64,000 bases of DNA from positions 26,003,802 to 26,067,801 of the forward strand of contig JAKSZU010000005.1 in NCBI GenBank assembly GCA_026018925.1, written 5' to 3'. The translations under genes and the position numbers were made by a program. The stretch comes from Tupaia tana. Lineage: Eukaryota; Chordata; Mammalia; Scandentia; Tupaiidae. Under the pieces are notes generated by a model. It was not told where the DNA came from, did no database searches, and worked only from the letters and a program-made list of their open reading frames with translations. Of the stretch, positions 22,741 through 32,524 are shown piece after piece (positions within the stretch are counted from its first letter, which is position 1; each line of letters opens with the position of its first letter).

Positions 22741-24064
22741 TTGCTATAGGGCACATGTGTCCACTGGAGAGACAGCGAGAGAGAAAGTGAGAAATCACCC
22801 CCCAGAAGGATGGCCACACTGCAGTCCCTTCTCCAGTCTCCTCTCAGGATCTTGGGCATGGATGCACACCCACCCAGAGTGAGTTTCAAACCGCTAAGTC
22901 CAGGACTCGAACTGCCATCTGCCATGTGGGAGTCTAGCGCCTTTGCCACTACGCCTCCTGTTGGCTCCAAGCAGTGCACATTTTCATTTGGGTGATTTTT
23001 AGGCATATGAGACTTAGCGAGCTGCTTGTCTCCATTCTGTTCTCTCAGTGCTAAGTCCTGTTCCCCTCAGAGCATGGCACCATCACCCACCAACTGCTCA
23101 GGCTAAACACTCGGCCGCTGCCTATTATTCTTCTTTGTTTCTAATCGTCCCTGTTAAGTCATAAAGACAGAGACAGAGAGCTCCATTAGTCACAGTCCTG
23201 CATCTTGGTGGCCCCAAGCACAGTCGGTGCCACCGGGCCCTCGTCTCAGTACTGAGGCAGCTTTCCGCCCGACCTCGCTGACAGAGCCCGCTCTGACAGA
23301 GCCCGCACCTCCATCAGCAGGGTAAACCCGACACGTCTCACCACCAGTGGAGAAAACCTAATTCCTTTTTTAAAAATCATGATTTATTGGGACCAGCAGA
23401 TGGCGTAATGATTACATTGCTGTACTCCCACATAGTTGGCCAGGGTTTGAGTCTCAGACTCGGCGGCTTAAACTCACACCAGGTGCGTGTGCGTGCGTAC
23501 CCAAAGTCCCGAGAGGAGAATGGAGGAGAAGGGATTGTGGCGTGGTCATGCCCCGGAGGGTGATTTCTTGCTTTCTGTCTCTCTGTCTCTCCGGCAAGAG
23601 CACACACTCTACAGCAAAAATCTCTTTCTTTAAAAAAATAGAATTATTTATTTAATTTTATTAATTATTATTATTAATTTTAAATTTTTGTTATAGGGCC
23701 TATGCACTCACTAGAGAGAGATGGGGATGGGGAGAGAGAGAAAAGGTGAGAAAGCAAAACATGGGAGCAGCAGTTAGTGTAATGGCTATGTCACTGGACT
23801 CCCATGTAGTCGACTGTGGTTCGAGTCCCGGACCTGGTGGCTTAAACTCACGCCAGGCGCATGTGCGTGCGTGCCCAAGATCCTGAGAGGAGAATGGAGG
23901 AGAAGGGATTGTGGCATGGCCATCCCCCCTGGGGGATGATTTCTTGCTTTCTGTCTCTCTGTCTCTCTCTGTCTTTCTGGTGAGCGCACGCGCCCTATGG
24001 CAAAAACCTCTCGAAAGAAAGGAAGAAAGGAAGAAAGAAAGGAAGAAAGGAAGAAAGGAAGGAA

Positions 24065-24117
<53 letters not shown>

Positions 24118-27100
24118 CATCAGTCCCACGTGGTCTGCCATGTGGGACTCCAGCTCCTCAGCCATCATGCCCCCTGCTGGCCCCGAATCCTTTATTGTAC
24201 CTAAAAGCTCTACAGGGCCTGGCCTTGCCTGTCTCTTCTCCCTCATACACCTCCTTCTCCGTTCTCCTCCAACCACCTTGGCCTTCCTGTCCCAAAATGT
24301 CATTTGTTCTAGTCTCCAGATTATTTTCTTAGAGTAACTTCTTCCTAGATCGAGACAGGTTCCTTCTTGTCCTTCAGGCTTTCAAAAATTAATTATTTTA
24401 TTTTATTTATATTTATTATTATTATTATTCTTTAAAATTTAAAGAGAGGGACCAGCAGGTGGTGTGGTGGTTAAGGTGCTGGACACTCCCACATGGCTGA
24501 TCATTGTTCGGGTCCGGGATCTGGTGGCTTGCTTTCTCACTTCCCCTCTCTCCCTTTCTCTCTCTCTCTCTGGTCAAATTAAAATAAATGAATGAATAAG
24601 TTAAATAAATAATTATTAAAAAAAAATTAACCAGAGAGAGAAAGACAGAGGGAGAGAGAAAGAAATGAGAAAGCAAGCCACCAGATCCAGGGCTTGAACT
24701 GTGGTCAGCCATCTGGGAGTCCAGCACCTTAACCACCATGCCACCTGCCAGCCCGTTTGTTTATTTTTAAAAGAATTATTTATTTAATTTTATTAAGTAT
24801 TCTATTAAAATTTTAGCATAGGGCATGTGTGCTCACTGGAGACTGACAGAGAGAGAGAGAGGAAGAGAGAGAGAGAGAGAAAAGAGAACATGAGAAAGTT
24901 ACAAGTCCAGGATTTGAACCATGGTCACCCGTGTGGGAGTCCAGTGCCTTGACTGCCATGCCACCTGGCCCCTTATCCTTTGGGTTTTTTTTTTTTAAGA
25001 ATGATTTTATTTAACTTTATTCATTATTATTATTACTATTATTATAAATTTGACCACAGAGCAAGTGTGAGAGAGAGAAAGCAAGAAAGCAAGCCGCCAA
25101 GTCCAGGACTTGAACTGTGTTTGGCCATGTGGGAGTTCAGTGCTTTGACCACTATATCACCTGCCAGCCCCCCAATTGAAGATTTTTTTAATTTGATTTT
25201 TTAAAATTTATTTTTAAAATTTTATTTATTTATTTAAATTTGACCAGAGAGACAGAGAAACGGGGGTGGGGGGGAGGGAAAAAGAGGGAAAGTGAGAAAG
25301 CAAGCTGCCAGGTCCAGGACTCGAACCATAGTCAGCCATGTGGGGGTCCAGTGCCTTAACCATCACTCCACCTGCTGGTCCCGCCCATTGAAGTTTTAAA
25401 CTTTAATTCAAGCTCTTAAGAAAAGTTCTCTTTTAAAAATTTCTATAATAGTGTATGTTTTCTGCTAGTAATGTCTACACTTTGACATGAGGTGTGCTAT
25501 CCTGTCTGTCTTCACTAGAATGAGAGTTCTCCCTCTGTCCAGTGTGACTCTCAAGCCACTGAATCCAGCACTTTAACCTGGAAGTCGGTCCGTGGGATTC
25601 AGTCATCCCACCCTCCGCGCCACCTGCTGGCCCAGAATGAAAGCTCTTTGAAGGCAGTGACTTCTGTACAATGCTGGATCTCCAGTGCCCAGGACAATGC
25701 CTGGGACATAGAGGCACTTTCCTTCTTTCTCACTCTCTCGTCTCTGGTGGGTGTATGTGCTCTATAACAAATTTGCAAAAATAATAATTATAAATAAAAA
25801 TTTGAATGATTCTTTAAAAAGCAAAATGTTAAATTAAAAATAAATTTTTAAAAAGAATTATTTATTGGGGGGACCAGCAGTTGGTGTAATGGCTGTTGAT
25901 GAACTCTCACGTAGTCAACCTCGGTTCGAGTCCTGGACCTGATGGCTTAAACTCATGCCAGGTGCGCGTGCATGTGTGCCCAAGATCCCGAGAGGAGAAT
26001 GGGGGAGAAAGGATTGCAGCGTGGCCATCCCCCCTGGGGGGTGGGGGGGTGATATCTCGCTTTCTGTCTCTCTGTCTCTTTCTGTCTTTCTGGTGAGTGC
26101 ACACGTCCTATAGCAAAAAACTCTCCAAAAAAAAAAAAAAAAAAAAAAAAGAACTATTTATTGGGGGCCAGCAAGGGGCGTGGTGGTTAAGGCGCTGGGT
26201 CCTCCCACATGGCTGACCATGATTCGAGTCCCAGACTTGGAGGCTTGCTTTCTCACATTCCATCTCTCTCTATCTCTCTATCTGTGTCTCCCTCGGGTCA
26301 AAATTTTTTAAAAAATGAATGAATAAATAAAATTTAAAATAATTCTTAAAAAATAATTACTTATTTATTTAATTTCATTTGATATTATTATTTTAAAGAA
26401 TTATGTTTATTTAACTTTATTTATTTGCTTATTTTTAATTTGACCAGAGAGAGAGAGAGAAAGGGAAAGCAAGAAAGCAAGCAACCAGGTCTGGGACTCA
26501 AACCATGGTCAACCATGTAAGAATCCAATGCCTCTAACCACTACACCACCTGCCAGCCCCATAAATAATTTTTTTGAGATGTTTTTACTATAGGGCACGT
26601 GCGCTCACCAGAAAGACAGAGAAAGACAGAGAGACAGAAAGCAAGAAATCACCCCCGGGGGGATGGCCACGCCACAATCCCTTCTCCTCCAATTCTCCTC
26701 TCAGGATCTTGGGCACACACGCACACACACCTGGCATGAGTTTAAGCCACCAGGTCCGGGACTCGAACCGTGGTTGACTATATGGGAATCCAATGACATA
26801 TAGCCATTACACCAACTGCTAGTCCCCCCATAAAGAATTTTTTTAAAAAGTATTAATAATAAATGATGTCATTGGTATAATTTTGAAATACCACAGAGAT
26901 CTAAATTATCTCTTCTAAAAGTTAAATTGCTCTTTGATTTTAAACACAAATCAGCCCAGAATTGGTTAAAATTACTGGGAAGTATGTCTATGTGTGTGTG
27001 CCTCAGCATTCTGCCCTTTGCTATTGCCACACCTCTTTCCTGGAAAGCTTTCTCCTCCTCTCTGGTCTATAGGAACGGATGGAGAGGGGGGTTCTTCGCC

Positions 27101-29674
27101 AGGTAGAGCTGGAGACGAATATTAATCCTGGACTGCCACCTACCGGCCAATAATCATCATGGCATAAACTAAATGTGGACTTTGGCTTACTTTAGAAACC
27201 TGACTTTCAGTTTTCTGCTACTCGTGGAGGGCTTCCTTAGGTCATCTAAAAAACGCCTTGGCCGAGTAGATGGTCATATTCTGAACATTTCTCTAAGGTC
27301 CCTTCTAGTTTTACAATTCAAAGGCAATTGCATCCTGTCTGCTCCTTACTAGTCAAGAGGTAAATTTATTTATTTAACTTTATTTATTTGTTTTTCATTT
27401 AACCAGAGAGAGACAGGGTGAGACAGTAAGAGAAAGAGTGAGGGAAAGCGCGAAAGCAAGCCACCAGGACCAGGACTCGAGCTGCAGTCAGCCATGTGGG
27501 AGCCCAGAGCCCTTAGCCACCACGCCACCTGTCAGCCCTGTCAAGAGGGAAATTTAAAGGACGCGGGACCTGACAGTGACACAGCAACAAAGAGGATGCT
27601 TCTTGTGGCTGACCCACATGGGAAGGTTCTGAGTTTGTGTTAGAGACCTCCGGGAGAATGCTGGTTAGGTGCTGTCCTATGATCCAGGGGTGTCTGGGAC
27701 TGGGGGTAAATCAAAGCATCAAAAGTCTATTGGGGGTGCTATCTCTCTATCTCTCTCTTTCAAGGAAGAAGTAAATAAACATTAACAATATCTGGGCTAT
27801 GCAATAAATCCCATTTTGCTTAATTATTATTTATCACTTTTAAGAGAGTTTTGCTATAGGGCGTGTGTGCTCACCCTAGAGACAGAGACAGACAGAAGTG
27901 AGAAATCACTCTCTGGGAGGGTTAGCCATGCTGCAAACCCTTCTCCTCCATTCTCCTCTCGGGAAAATGGAGCATTCTCCTTTGGGCACGCACGCACACT
28001 TATCTGGCATGAGTTTCAAGCCGCTGGTCCAGGACTTGAACCACGGTTGGCCATGAGGAAGTACAGTGCCTTAACCACTACACCACCTGCCGGCCCTACA
28101 GTAGACTATTAATAACTATAGTCAACATTGTATAATGTCTATTATACAATAGACCATTTTATTTGATTATTTAAACAATGAGGGGCTGGCAAGTGGTGTG
28201 GTAGTTAAGGGTTAGACTCCCACATGGCTGACTACTGTTCTAGTCCAGGACCTAGTGGGCTGCTTTCTCACTTTTCCTCTCTCTCTCTCTCGTCAAATTA
28301 AAAAACAATAATAATAAATAAAATAAAATAAAAATTTATTTTTTCTTTGAGAGAGATATTTTCCATAGGGCTCGCTGGAGAGACAGAGATAGAGAGATGG
28401 AAAGCAAGAAATCATACCCCATAGGGGATGACCAGGCCGCAATCCCTTCTCCACTCTCCTCCCGGGATCTTGGGCACGCATGTTTAAGCCAGCAGGTCCG
28501 GGACTCAAACTGTGGTCAACTACATAGGAGTCCAGCAACATAGCCATTATGCCAACTGCTGGTCCCTAAAATAAATGATTCTTAAAAACAAAACAGTAAC
28601 ACACAGGGTCTGGGACATCAAGGATTAAGGCTAATTAATAATTTGGTGAACGAAGGAATACAATTCCTGAATGAACAGAAACTATTTCTAGACTGTTTCT
28701 GATTCCCTGTAAAACCTTTAACACCAATTCAGTTGACTCCAGCCTGCCACGTTCTCCAAAAGCTGCTGGGTTGACTATCTGGGTTATTGGAATTCCAGTT
28801 CTATCATTTTCTAGGTGTGTGTTCTTGCTCAAGTTAATCTCTCTGTGCCTGAATTTACTCCTCTGTAAAACAGGGATAATACCACCACGACTTATTGTAT
28901 GGGGTTATCAGTAGAATTAACATGTAAATAAGTGCAAAGCGTTTGGAAAAGTGTCTGGAACACACAAGTGGTAAAAGTTGAATAAATGTCAACCATTTGT
29001 TTTTATTTTTATCATCATTGCTAGTATCACTTATCTAGTGTCATTAAGATGATTAGATAGGGAGCAGCCACCCAGACTGCATGGAGGCTCTGCTCCCAGC
29101 TGCCTTCAGGACAAGTGTGGACACCAGCACAGGATGAGGAGCAGGCTCCGCCCACAGGGAGGGCCCTCCAGGGGACAGTGACAGTGCAGAACCGAACATC
29201 CATGCCGCTGCCCCAACTCCCTGCAGCCACTTTGCCCTCTGGTCCATCATGAAAGCCATCCCAGCCAAAATGTGTGGGGCATGGGTAATGCCGCAGGGTC
29301 CATTGTCACTCGCCATCACCGTGGGAACAGTGTCATTCATTCACTCCGCAAACCTTTAGTATGCATCTTGCTCCCTGAATGACCTCAGATCCCATGCTGG
29401 TCGGAATAGAGGACATGGAGTCAGAAGGGGAATCCAAACAAGCCCAGGGAACCAGCAGTTGGCATAATGGTTATGTTGCTAGGCTCCCCCGTAATGGACT
29501 GCAGTTCGAGTCCTGAACCTGGCAGCTTGAAACACACCAGGTGCGTGTGTACGCGTGTGTGCCCAAAATCCTGAGAGGAGAATGGATTGCAGCGTAGCTG
29601 CCCTCCCTGGGGAGTGACTTCTCACTTTCTGTCTGTCTCTCTAGTGAGCGCACGGCCTATAGCAAAGATCTTAA

Positions 29675-29729
<55 letters not shown>

Positions 29730-31900
29730 AATAGCCCAGGAGTGAAGGGACAGGTGCCCACTGTGCCCAGGCCCACGACTGGGTTCACCCTAACTAGAAC
29801 CTCTGTGCACACAGGTTGGGGCAGGTGTGGGCGACATAGATGGAAATAAGGAACGTTTTATTGTATCATCTAAGTTCTGGGCACAGAGCAATAAATCCCA
29901 AATAAATGTTTGTTAAAATGATTGGAAGTGTGTCTACATGTGCGTGCTCCCACATCCTTGACCAGATGACCAGTGAACAATAGGCTTAGATTTGCCTTCA
30001 CGCTCCTAGCTTTTCTCTCTCGGTACATTCCCTCCTCAGCCACCCACCCTTCTGGGTATTAAGAAAACTCATGAGATTTGCAACCTTTTATTCTTTTTCC
30101 TGCTAGAGGAAATGTCATTAATACTTTCTCAAAATTGTTTTCTGCTGTGGCTTTGGCGGCTCTCATTTTGCCACCTCTATTTTCTTGTGACCCTGGACTC
30201 TGTGGCCTCTCGCTCTTTCCAGCTTGCCCTATGGACTTTGGGCTGAGAAGCTAAAGTCCCTGGGCTCACCAGGCTGGAAGTGGAAGACTGTCGCCATGGC
30301 CCAACATTGCTGACAGTTTGATTTTAAAAAAAAATAAAAATTTACTTACCTATTTATTTGTTGTGATTTTCTTTCTTCTTCTTCTTTTTTTTTTTTTTTT
30401 TTGGAGAGGTTTTTGCTATAGGGCACATGTGATTGCCAGAAAGACAGAGAGACACAGAGAGACAGAAAGCGAGAAATCACCCCCCCCCCCCCCCCCCCGG
30501 GGATGGCCATGCCGCAATCCCTTCTCCTCCATTCTCCTCTCAGGATCTTGAGCACGCACGCACACGTGCCCGGCGTGAGTTTAAGCCACTGGGTCTGGGA
30601 CTCAAACGATAATCAGCCATGTGGGAATCCAGCACTTCAACCACCATGCCAGTTAGATTTTTTAAAAAAATATATTATTTAATTTTACTTATTATTCTTA
30701 TTCTTTTTAAAATTTGATCAGTGAGAGAGAGAAAGGGAAAGTGAGAAAGCAAGCCACCAGGTCCAGGACTCTAACCACAGTGGGCCATGTGGGAGTCCAG
30801 CGCCTTAACCACCACACCACCTGCCAGCCCGACCAGTTTGATTTTATAATATTATCTTTTTAGATGTGCCTAAAGTGAATTAAAATGATCTCCTGATTTT
30901 GGAGACACTCGTCTGACATTTGGAAGCCACTGCCCTGGTGGGCGATCCTGTGTCTGGGCTCCTTGATAGAGCAGAGGGCACCCTTGTCCTCCGACCCCTC
31001 AGGGCTTCTCAGGCTTCTGCAGAGAATGAGCAGGAGGAGAGGCACCTGGGCTGCTGCTCCTTGCCTCTGAATGACCGGGAAGCTGTGTGTCATTCTGAGT
31101 CACTCAGGGTTGGCCCAAACCACCACCTCTGCTCCCCACCCCTCACCCAGGCAGTCTGCGTTTTTTCCTCTCCCTAGAAGGAATCAACCACTTCTTTCCC
31201 TTTCTCCAGAAGGATTCTTCCAGATCCACCCCCGCCAAACACCCACACCACCACCCCCTCTAGAGTTGCTGACCTGAAAGCGTTCACTTTCATCATTCCA
31301 GTCCAAACTGGCTCTTTCTGGTAAAAATGGCCCAGCCATTGGCTGTTCCCTTGGGCTCTGAGATATTCTGATAGGGGCCAACTCCTCTGCATACAGGACA
31401 TTCCCTAAGTGAGCACTCACGGGGACAGGGTGGGCCCTCGGCCTTTGCCCTGGAAGCTCCTATGGGGCCTTTCACCCTGCTCCTCCCTGACCTTACAGCC
31501 CTCATATTTCACAGCCACTTGACCTTCGCCAATATCTGTCCTTCCAGGCCACCTGACACCTTGCAAGCGTTCGACCCTTGTTCCCAAACCTGAGGAAACC
31601 TTCCAGTACAAACAGCTAAGTAAGTACATGGAGTAGAAGCGGCTGGACCGAAAGATCTAAAGCGAGGATACTGTGGCCCGCATATTTGAAGCCCGTGTGC
31701 AGAGGGTTTCATGTGGAAACCTCACCTGATTGTGGAAGAGCATCAATAAAGGCAAAAAAGTGCTTCTCTAAATCCTCCAGGTCCGAGAACGGGCGCTGGG
31801 ACCAAACAGCAGCTGCAACCAAAGGACACCTCTCGATGACGTTCCCGAACACAGCCACGAATTCCCCGAAGTCCATGGCGTTGACCTTCTCCATGTCCAT
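16579..31900 (-). CDS. URAD: URAD, 2-oxo-4-hydroxy-4-carboxy-5-ureidoimidazoline (OHCU) decarboxylase (complete, 2 exons)
   Basis: Third enzyme of urate breakdown: decarboxylates OHCU to S-allantoin after urate oxidase and HIU hydrolase, normally in peroxisomes. Joining 31726-31900 and 16579-16925 (minus) gives 522 bp, 173 aa plus stop, the same length as human URAD. It starts MDMEKVNAMDFGEF, keeps VWSQRPF, the active-site-region motif RCHPDLAG, the NAQYRARFGFPFV motif, GEVKKIGHLRLADLL, and ends ARL, a PTS1-type peroxisomal signal. The intron is 14.8 kb, GT-AG, and full of SINEs. No stop or frameshift was seen, so the gene looks intact whatever the state of urate oxidase in this species. Confidence 0.95.
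17731..17765 (+). repeat. Poly-C tract
   Basis: Nearly pure C-run of about 30 bases with one T interruption (C-rich on plus, G-rich on minus). Could form i-motif or G-quadruplex structures, and its length is prone to assembly error. Confidence 0.85.
17975..18095 (+). repeat. MIR relic
   Basis: CTCTGTGAAATGGGGGTAAT, GTTGTGAGGATTAGAG, AGCACAGTGTTTAATGCCCA and TCATTATTAT follow the MIR 3' half in plus orientation. Confidence 0.75.
18110..18330. promoter_or_regulatory. Possible conserved noncoding stretch before the SINE-dense zone
   Basis: Unique-looking AT-rich sequence with TTGATAAAGC and AAAGATAAACC (two GATA-type motifs), ACCCTTTAATTATGG and an E-box-like CAGGTG. No repeat identity seen. 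Weak, motif-based evidence only. Confidence 0.2.
18336..18516 (+). repeat. S-type SINE
   Basis: GGGGAGCCAGCAGGTGGTG head with A box, B box GGTTCAAGTCC, CT-rich stretch, TGATCAAAT and an (AAAT)n-like tail. It marks the start of the SINE-dense zone. Confidence 0.88.
18611..18745 (+). repeat. S-type SINE
   Basis: AGGGCCAGCAGGTGGTGTGA head, GGTTCGAGTCC B box, TGGTCAAATTAAAATAAAT tail. Confidence 0.88.
18746..18920 (-). repeat. S-type SINE
   Basis: Reverse copy: ATTTATTTTAACATGATCAG tail, GA-rich stretch, head ending CACTTGCTGGTCCC. Confidence 0.85.
18921..19195 (+). repeat. L-type SINE with (GA)n tail
   Basis: Head lacks the first bases and starts AATAGTGTAATGACTATG. It keeps the B box CAGTTCGAGTCC, the GGAGAATGGAGGAGAAGGG core, CCCTATAGCAAAAATCTCTC and a tail grown into a (GA)n run at 19168-19195. 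Confidence 0.88.
19203..19452 (+). repeat. L-type SINE
   Basis: AGGGCCAGCAAGCGGCATG head with a short internal deletion, AGGAGAATGGAAAAGGGG core, ends in a short (GA)n run. Confidence 0.82.
19483..19700 (+). repeat. L-type SINE, diverged
   Basis: GGGCCAGCAGGTGGTGTAGT head, damaged B box, CCCCAGAGGAGAATAGAGAA core and CCCCATAGCAAACATCTCTC end. Confidence 0.8.
19701..20952. other. SINE-free interval in the URAD intron
   Basis: About 1.25 kb of moderately GC-rich sequence. About 19700-19760 is MIR-like. No gene, known repeat or RNA was recognised in the rest. Confidence 0.4.
20953..21260 (+). repeat. Young L-type SINE with duplicated B-box segment
   Basis: Flanked by the TSD AGAAGGTGAGAAAG on both sides, with a >30-base A tail. 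The head has an extra segment, GATTGGAGTCCCGACCGCCC, before the normal ATTCGAGTCCCGGACC, so a B-box-like motif occurs twice. Confidence 0.93.
21286..21740 (+). repeat. S-type-headed SINE interrupted by an L-type SINE
   Basis: The head GGGCAGCAGGTGGCGTGGTG is S-like, but the 3' part is L-like (GTGCCCTATAGCAA). It resumes after the 21428-21693 insertion as TGCCCTATAGCAAATTTT plus an AT-rich tail. Confidence 0.8.
21428..21693 (-). repeat. L-type SINE nested in the preceding SINE
   Basis: Reverse copy from TTTTAGAGGTCTTTGTCATAG to CATCTGCTGGCCC. It is flanked by GCCCTATAGCAA on both sides, an insertion TSD copied from the host SINE's own 3' end. Confidence 0.88.
21765..21934 (-). repeat. S-type SINE
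   Basis: Reverse: AT-rich tail, AAATTTGACCAGAGAG, GGATTCAAACCGTGG B box, CACCTGCCTGTCCC end. Confidence 0.85.
21936..22022 (-). repeat. 7SL RNA-derived fragment
   Basis: The minus strand reads TGCACCTGTAGTCCCAGCTA, CTCAGGAGGCTGAGGCAGGA, AGATCACA, AGAGACCCTGTCT, then an A-rich tail. This is the left-monomer 7SL/Alu-domain pattern with an internal deletion. It could be a monomeric 7SL SINE or a 7SL retropseudogene. Confidence 0.75.
22382..22635 (-). repeat. L-type SINE
   Basis: Reverse: TTAGAGGTTTTTGCCTTGGG to CTACTGGCTCC, with GGACTCGAACAGCGG B box. Confidence 0.88.
22636..22691 (-). repeat. SINE head fragment
   Basis: Only the reverse head remains (CATGTGGGAGTCCAGTGCCT ... ACCTGCCAGC), cut off by the next insertion. 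Confidence 0.7.
22692..22968 (-). repeat. L-type SINE with long poly-T edge
   Basis: Begins with about 42 T (22692-22733), then AAGATTTTTGCTATAGGGCA, ending CTCCTGTTGGCTCC. A long homopolymer suggests a fairly recent insertion. Confidence 0.9.
22969..23388. other. SINE-free interval
   Basis: Unique-looking sequence with a duplicated GACAGAGCCCGC(T/A)C at about 23281-23308. No gene recognised. Confidence 0.3.
23389..23640 (+). repeat. L-type SINE
   Basis: GGGACCAGCAGATGGCGTAA head, AGGAGAATGGAGGAGAAGGG core, CTACAGCAAAAATCTCT end. Confidence 0.9.
23641..24185 (-). repeat. SINE split by a younger L-type SINE
   Basis: Reverse copy: AT-rich tail and TTGTTATAGGGCCTATGCAC body at 23641-23760, resuming as CACGTGGTCTGCCATGTGG to CCCCTGCTGGCCCC at 24119-24185. 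Confidence 0.75.
23763..24118 (+). repeat. Young L-type SINE with (GAAA)n tail, nested
   Basis: Near-consensus copy from GGGAGCAGCAGTTAGTGTAA to GCAAAAACCTCTC, then a 100-base GAAA/GGAA microsatellite (24013-24118) grown from its A tail. Inserted inside the reverse copy above. Confidence 0.9.
24448..24620 (+). repeat. S-type SINE
   Basis: GGGACCAGCAGGTGGTGTGG head, TGGTCAAATTAAAATAAATG tail. Confidence 0.88.
24621..24754 (-). repeat. S-type SINE
   Basis: Reverse: AATTAACCAGAGAGAG to CCACCTGCCAGCCC. Head-to-tail inverted neighbour of the preceding copy. Confidence 0.86.
24755..24973 (-). repeat. SINE of mixed type
   Basis: L-like TTTTAGCATAGGGCATGTGT edge but no L core: the body passes from a GA-rich stretch straight to CAAGTCCAGGATTTGAACC. 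Possibly a shortened L-type. Confidence 0.75.
24986..25171 (-). repeat. S-type SINE
   Basis: Reverse: ATTATAAATTTGACCACAGA to CACCTGCCAGCCC. Confidence 0.85.
25180..25382 (-). repeat. S-type SINE
   Basis: Reverse: AAATTTGACCAGAGAGAC, a G-run (about 25263-25277), GGACTCGAACCATAG, CACCTGCTGGTCCC. Confidence 0.87.
25636..25716 (+). repeat. L2 3'-end relic
   Basis: AAGCTCTTTGAAGGCAGTGA, CTCCAGTGCCCAGGACAATG and CCTGGGACATAGAGGCAC fit the L2 3' pattern. Confidence 0.65.
25868..26150 (+). repeat. Young L-type SINE
   Basis: Near-consensus copy with an approximately 24-base A tail. Flanked by AAGAATTATTTATTGGGG before and AAGAACTATTTATTGGGG after, a slightly diverged TSD. Confidence 0.92.
26164..26345 (+). 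repeat. S-type SINE
   Basis: GGGGGCCAGCAAGGGGCGTG head, GATTCGAGTCCC B box, CGGGTCAAAATTTTTTAAAA tail. Confidence 0.87.
26356..26561 (-). repeat. S-type SINE
   Basis: Reverse: TTTTAATTTGACCAGAGAGA to CACCTGCCAGCCCC. Confidence 0.86.
26562..26826 (-). repeat. L-type SINE
   Basis: Reverse: GAGATGTTTTTACTATAGGG to CAACTGCTAGTCCC. Confidence 0.9.
26995..27085 (+). repeat. L2-like relic
   Basis: CTGCCCTTTGCTATTGCCAC, CTTTCCTGGAAAGCTTTCTC resemble the L2 3' region. Weak. Confidence 0.35.
27361..27539 (-). repeat. S-type SINE
   Basis: Reverse: TTTTCATTTAACCAGAGAGA to CACCTGTCAGCCC. Confidence 0.87.
27828..28096 (-). repeat. L-type SINE with small internal duplication
   Basis: Reverse: AGAGAGTTTTGCTATAGGGC to CACCTGCCGGCCC. 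The segment around CATTCTCCT is repeated (about 27949-27978). Confidence 0.87.
28182..28340 (+). repeat. S-type SINE
   Basis: GGGGCTGGCAAGTGGTGTGG head, CTCGTCAAATTAAAAAACAA tail. Confidence 0.86.
28341..28566 (-). repeat. L-type SINE
   Basis: Reverse: TTTGAGAGAGATATTTTCCA to CAACTGCTGGTCCC, with a deletion around the GCACGCA region. Confidence 0.88.
28795..29025 (+). repeat. MIR, long relic
   Basis: CAAGTTAATCTCTCTGTGCC, CTGTAAAACAGGGATAATAC, GTGTCTGGAACACA and TTGAATAAATGTCAACCATT follow the MIR 3' two thirds in plus orientation. Confidence 0.8.
29325..29410. repeat. L2-like relic
   Basis: TCATTCATTCACTCCGCAAA with following sequence resembles a known L2 segment. Short and weak. Confidence 0.35.
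29448..29731 (+). repeat. L-type SINE with (AAAT)n tail
   Basis: GGGAACCAGCAGTTGGCATA head to GGCCTATAGCAAAGATCT, then about 60 bases of (AAAT)n (29670-29730). Short TSD AGCCCAGG on both sides. Confidence 0.9.
30376..30652 (-). repeat. L-type SINE
   Basis: Reverse: poly-T edge, GGAGAGGTTTTTGCTATAGG, an expanded C-run (30478-30498) in the CCCCCCTGGG site, head ending CACCATGCC. Confidence 0.9.
30653..30830 (-). repeat. S-type SINE
   Basis: Reverse: AAAATTTGATCAGTGAGAGA to CACCTGCCAGCCC. CAGTTTGATTTTA occurs just right of it and again at about 30315-30327, so the L-type copy at 30376-30652 probably sits in this SINE's AT-rich tail. Confidence 0.87.
30831..31725. other. End of URAD intron, repeat-poor
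   Basis: No lineage SINE. Unique-looking sequence up to the URAD exon 1 donor. Open frames here have no recognisable domains. Confidence 0.4.
31726..31900 (-). CDS. URAD: URAD coding exon 1
   Basis: 175 bp encoding residues 1-58 plus one base. Donor AATCAG|GTGAGG. The chosen ATG (31898-31900) gives the family N-terminus; the frame stays open upstream to about 32014, but that extension has no family similarity and is taken as 5'UTR. Confidence 0.94.
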
Positions 31901-32294
31901 GGCTGGCGCCTGACGAGGCAGCAGCACGTCGGGCTCCCCTCTCCGTGAGTGAGTGACGCCCACTCTGCTCACGGGGTTATCTTGGCCGAATGCACAAACT
32001 GGCTTTTTGTGCAACCCCGGCTTAGCATGTTTTCAACGCCTCCGTAAGCCAGGCCGCTTGTGTAATGAGCAAACACAGGCTCAGGGTTCCAGTCCAGGGA
32101 GCCGAGATCTCTGGTGGACGTCACCAGCCCAACTTCCTGTAACACAATCCAGCAGGGGCCATATTTCGCTCTGAGTAACACAGTCACACACACTTTGGGT
32201 GTCAGTAACACTGTAATGTTATCGTGACCCCAGGGAAGCTTTCCCTGATATTTCAGACAGGTCAGGGCCAACCTACGATGAACTTGATTTCTCA

Positions 32295-32383
32295 TCTGCC
32301 ATTGTTAGGACAGGAACTAAGTTTTATTCTTTGTGTTCCCCAGGTGCGTAACACAATTGGTACTTAATAAATGGTCATTATAC
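32295..32383 (+). repeat. L2 3'-end relic
   Basis: GTTAGGACAGGAACTAAGTT, TGTTCCCCAGGTGCGTAACA and TACTTAATAAATGGTCATTA. Confidence 0.65.
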
Positions 32384-32524
32384 AGGGTGAGGGGCTCAGC
32401 TAGGAGCATGAGTGCCCAAAATCCTGAGAGGAGAGTGGAGGAGTAGGGAATATGGCGTGGCCACCCCCCTTGGGGGTGATTTCTCGCGATGTCTTTCTCT
32501 CTTCCAGCAACACACATGCCCCAT
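32384..32524 (+). repeat. L-type SINE, headless
   Basis: Starts inside the body (GAGTGCCCAAAATCCTGAGA); core and end are visible. Confidence 0.7.

Larger units (their letters stand above)
16926..31725 (-). other. URAD: URAD intron
   Basis: 14.8-kb GT-AG intron. 16.93-18.33 kb has only an old MIR and a C-run. From 18.34 kb it is densely packed with tRNA-headed SINEs. Unassigned SINE-poor stretches lie at about 19.7-20.95, 22.02-22.38, 22.97-23.39, 26.83-27.36, 28.57-29.45, 29.73-30.31 and 30.83-31.72 kb; partial MIR/L2 relics are visible in some. Confidence 0.85.

Noticed and set aside
31901-32014. Upstream in-frame ATG extension of URAD (38 extra codons)
   Set aside because: The added residues have no similarity to the family, and the start at 31900 gives the conserved 173-residue length.
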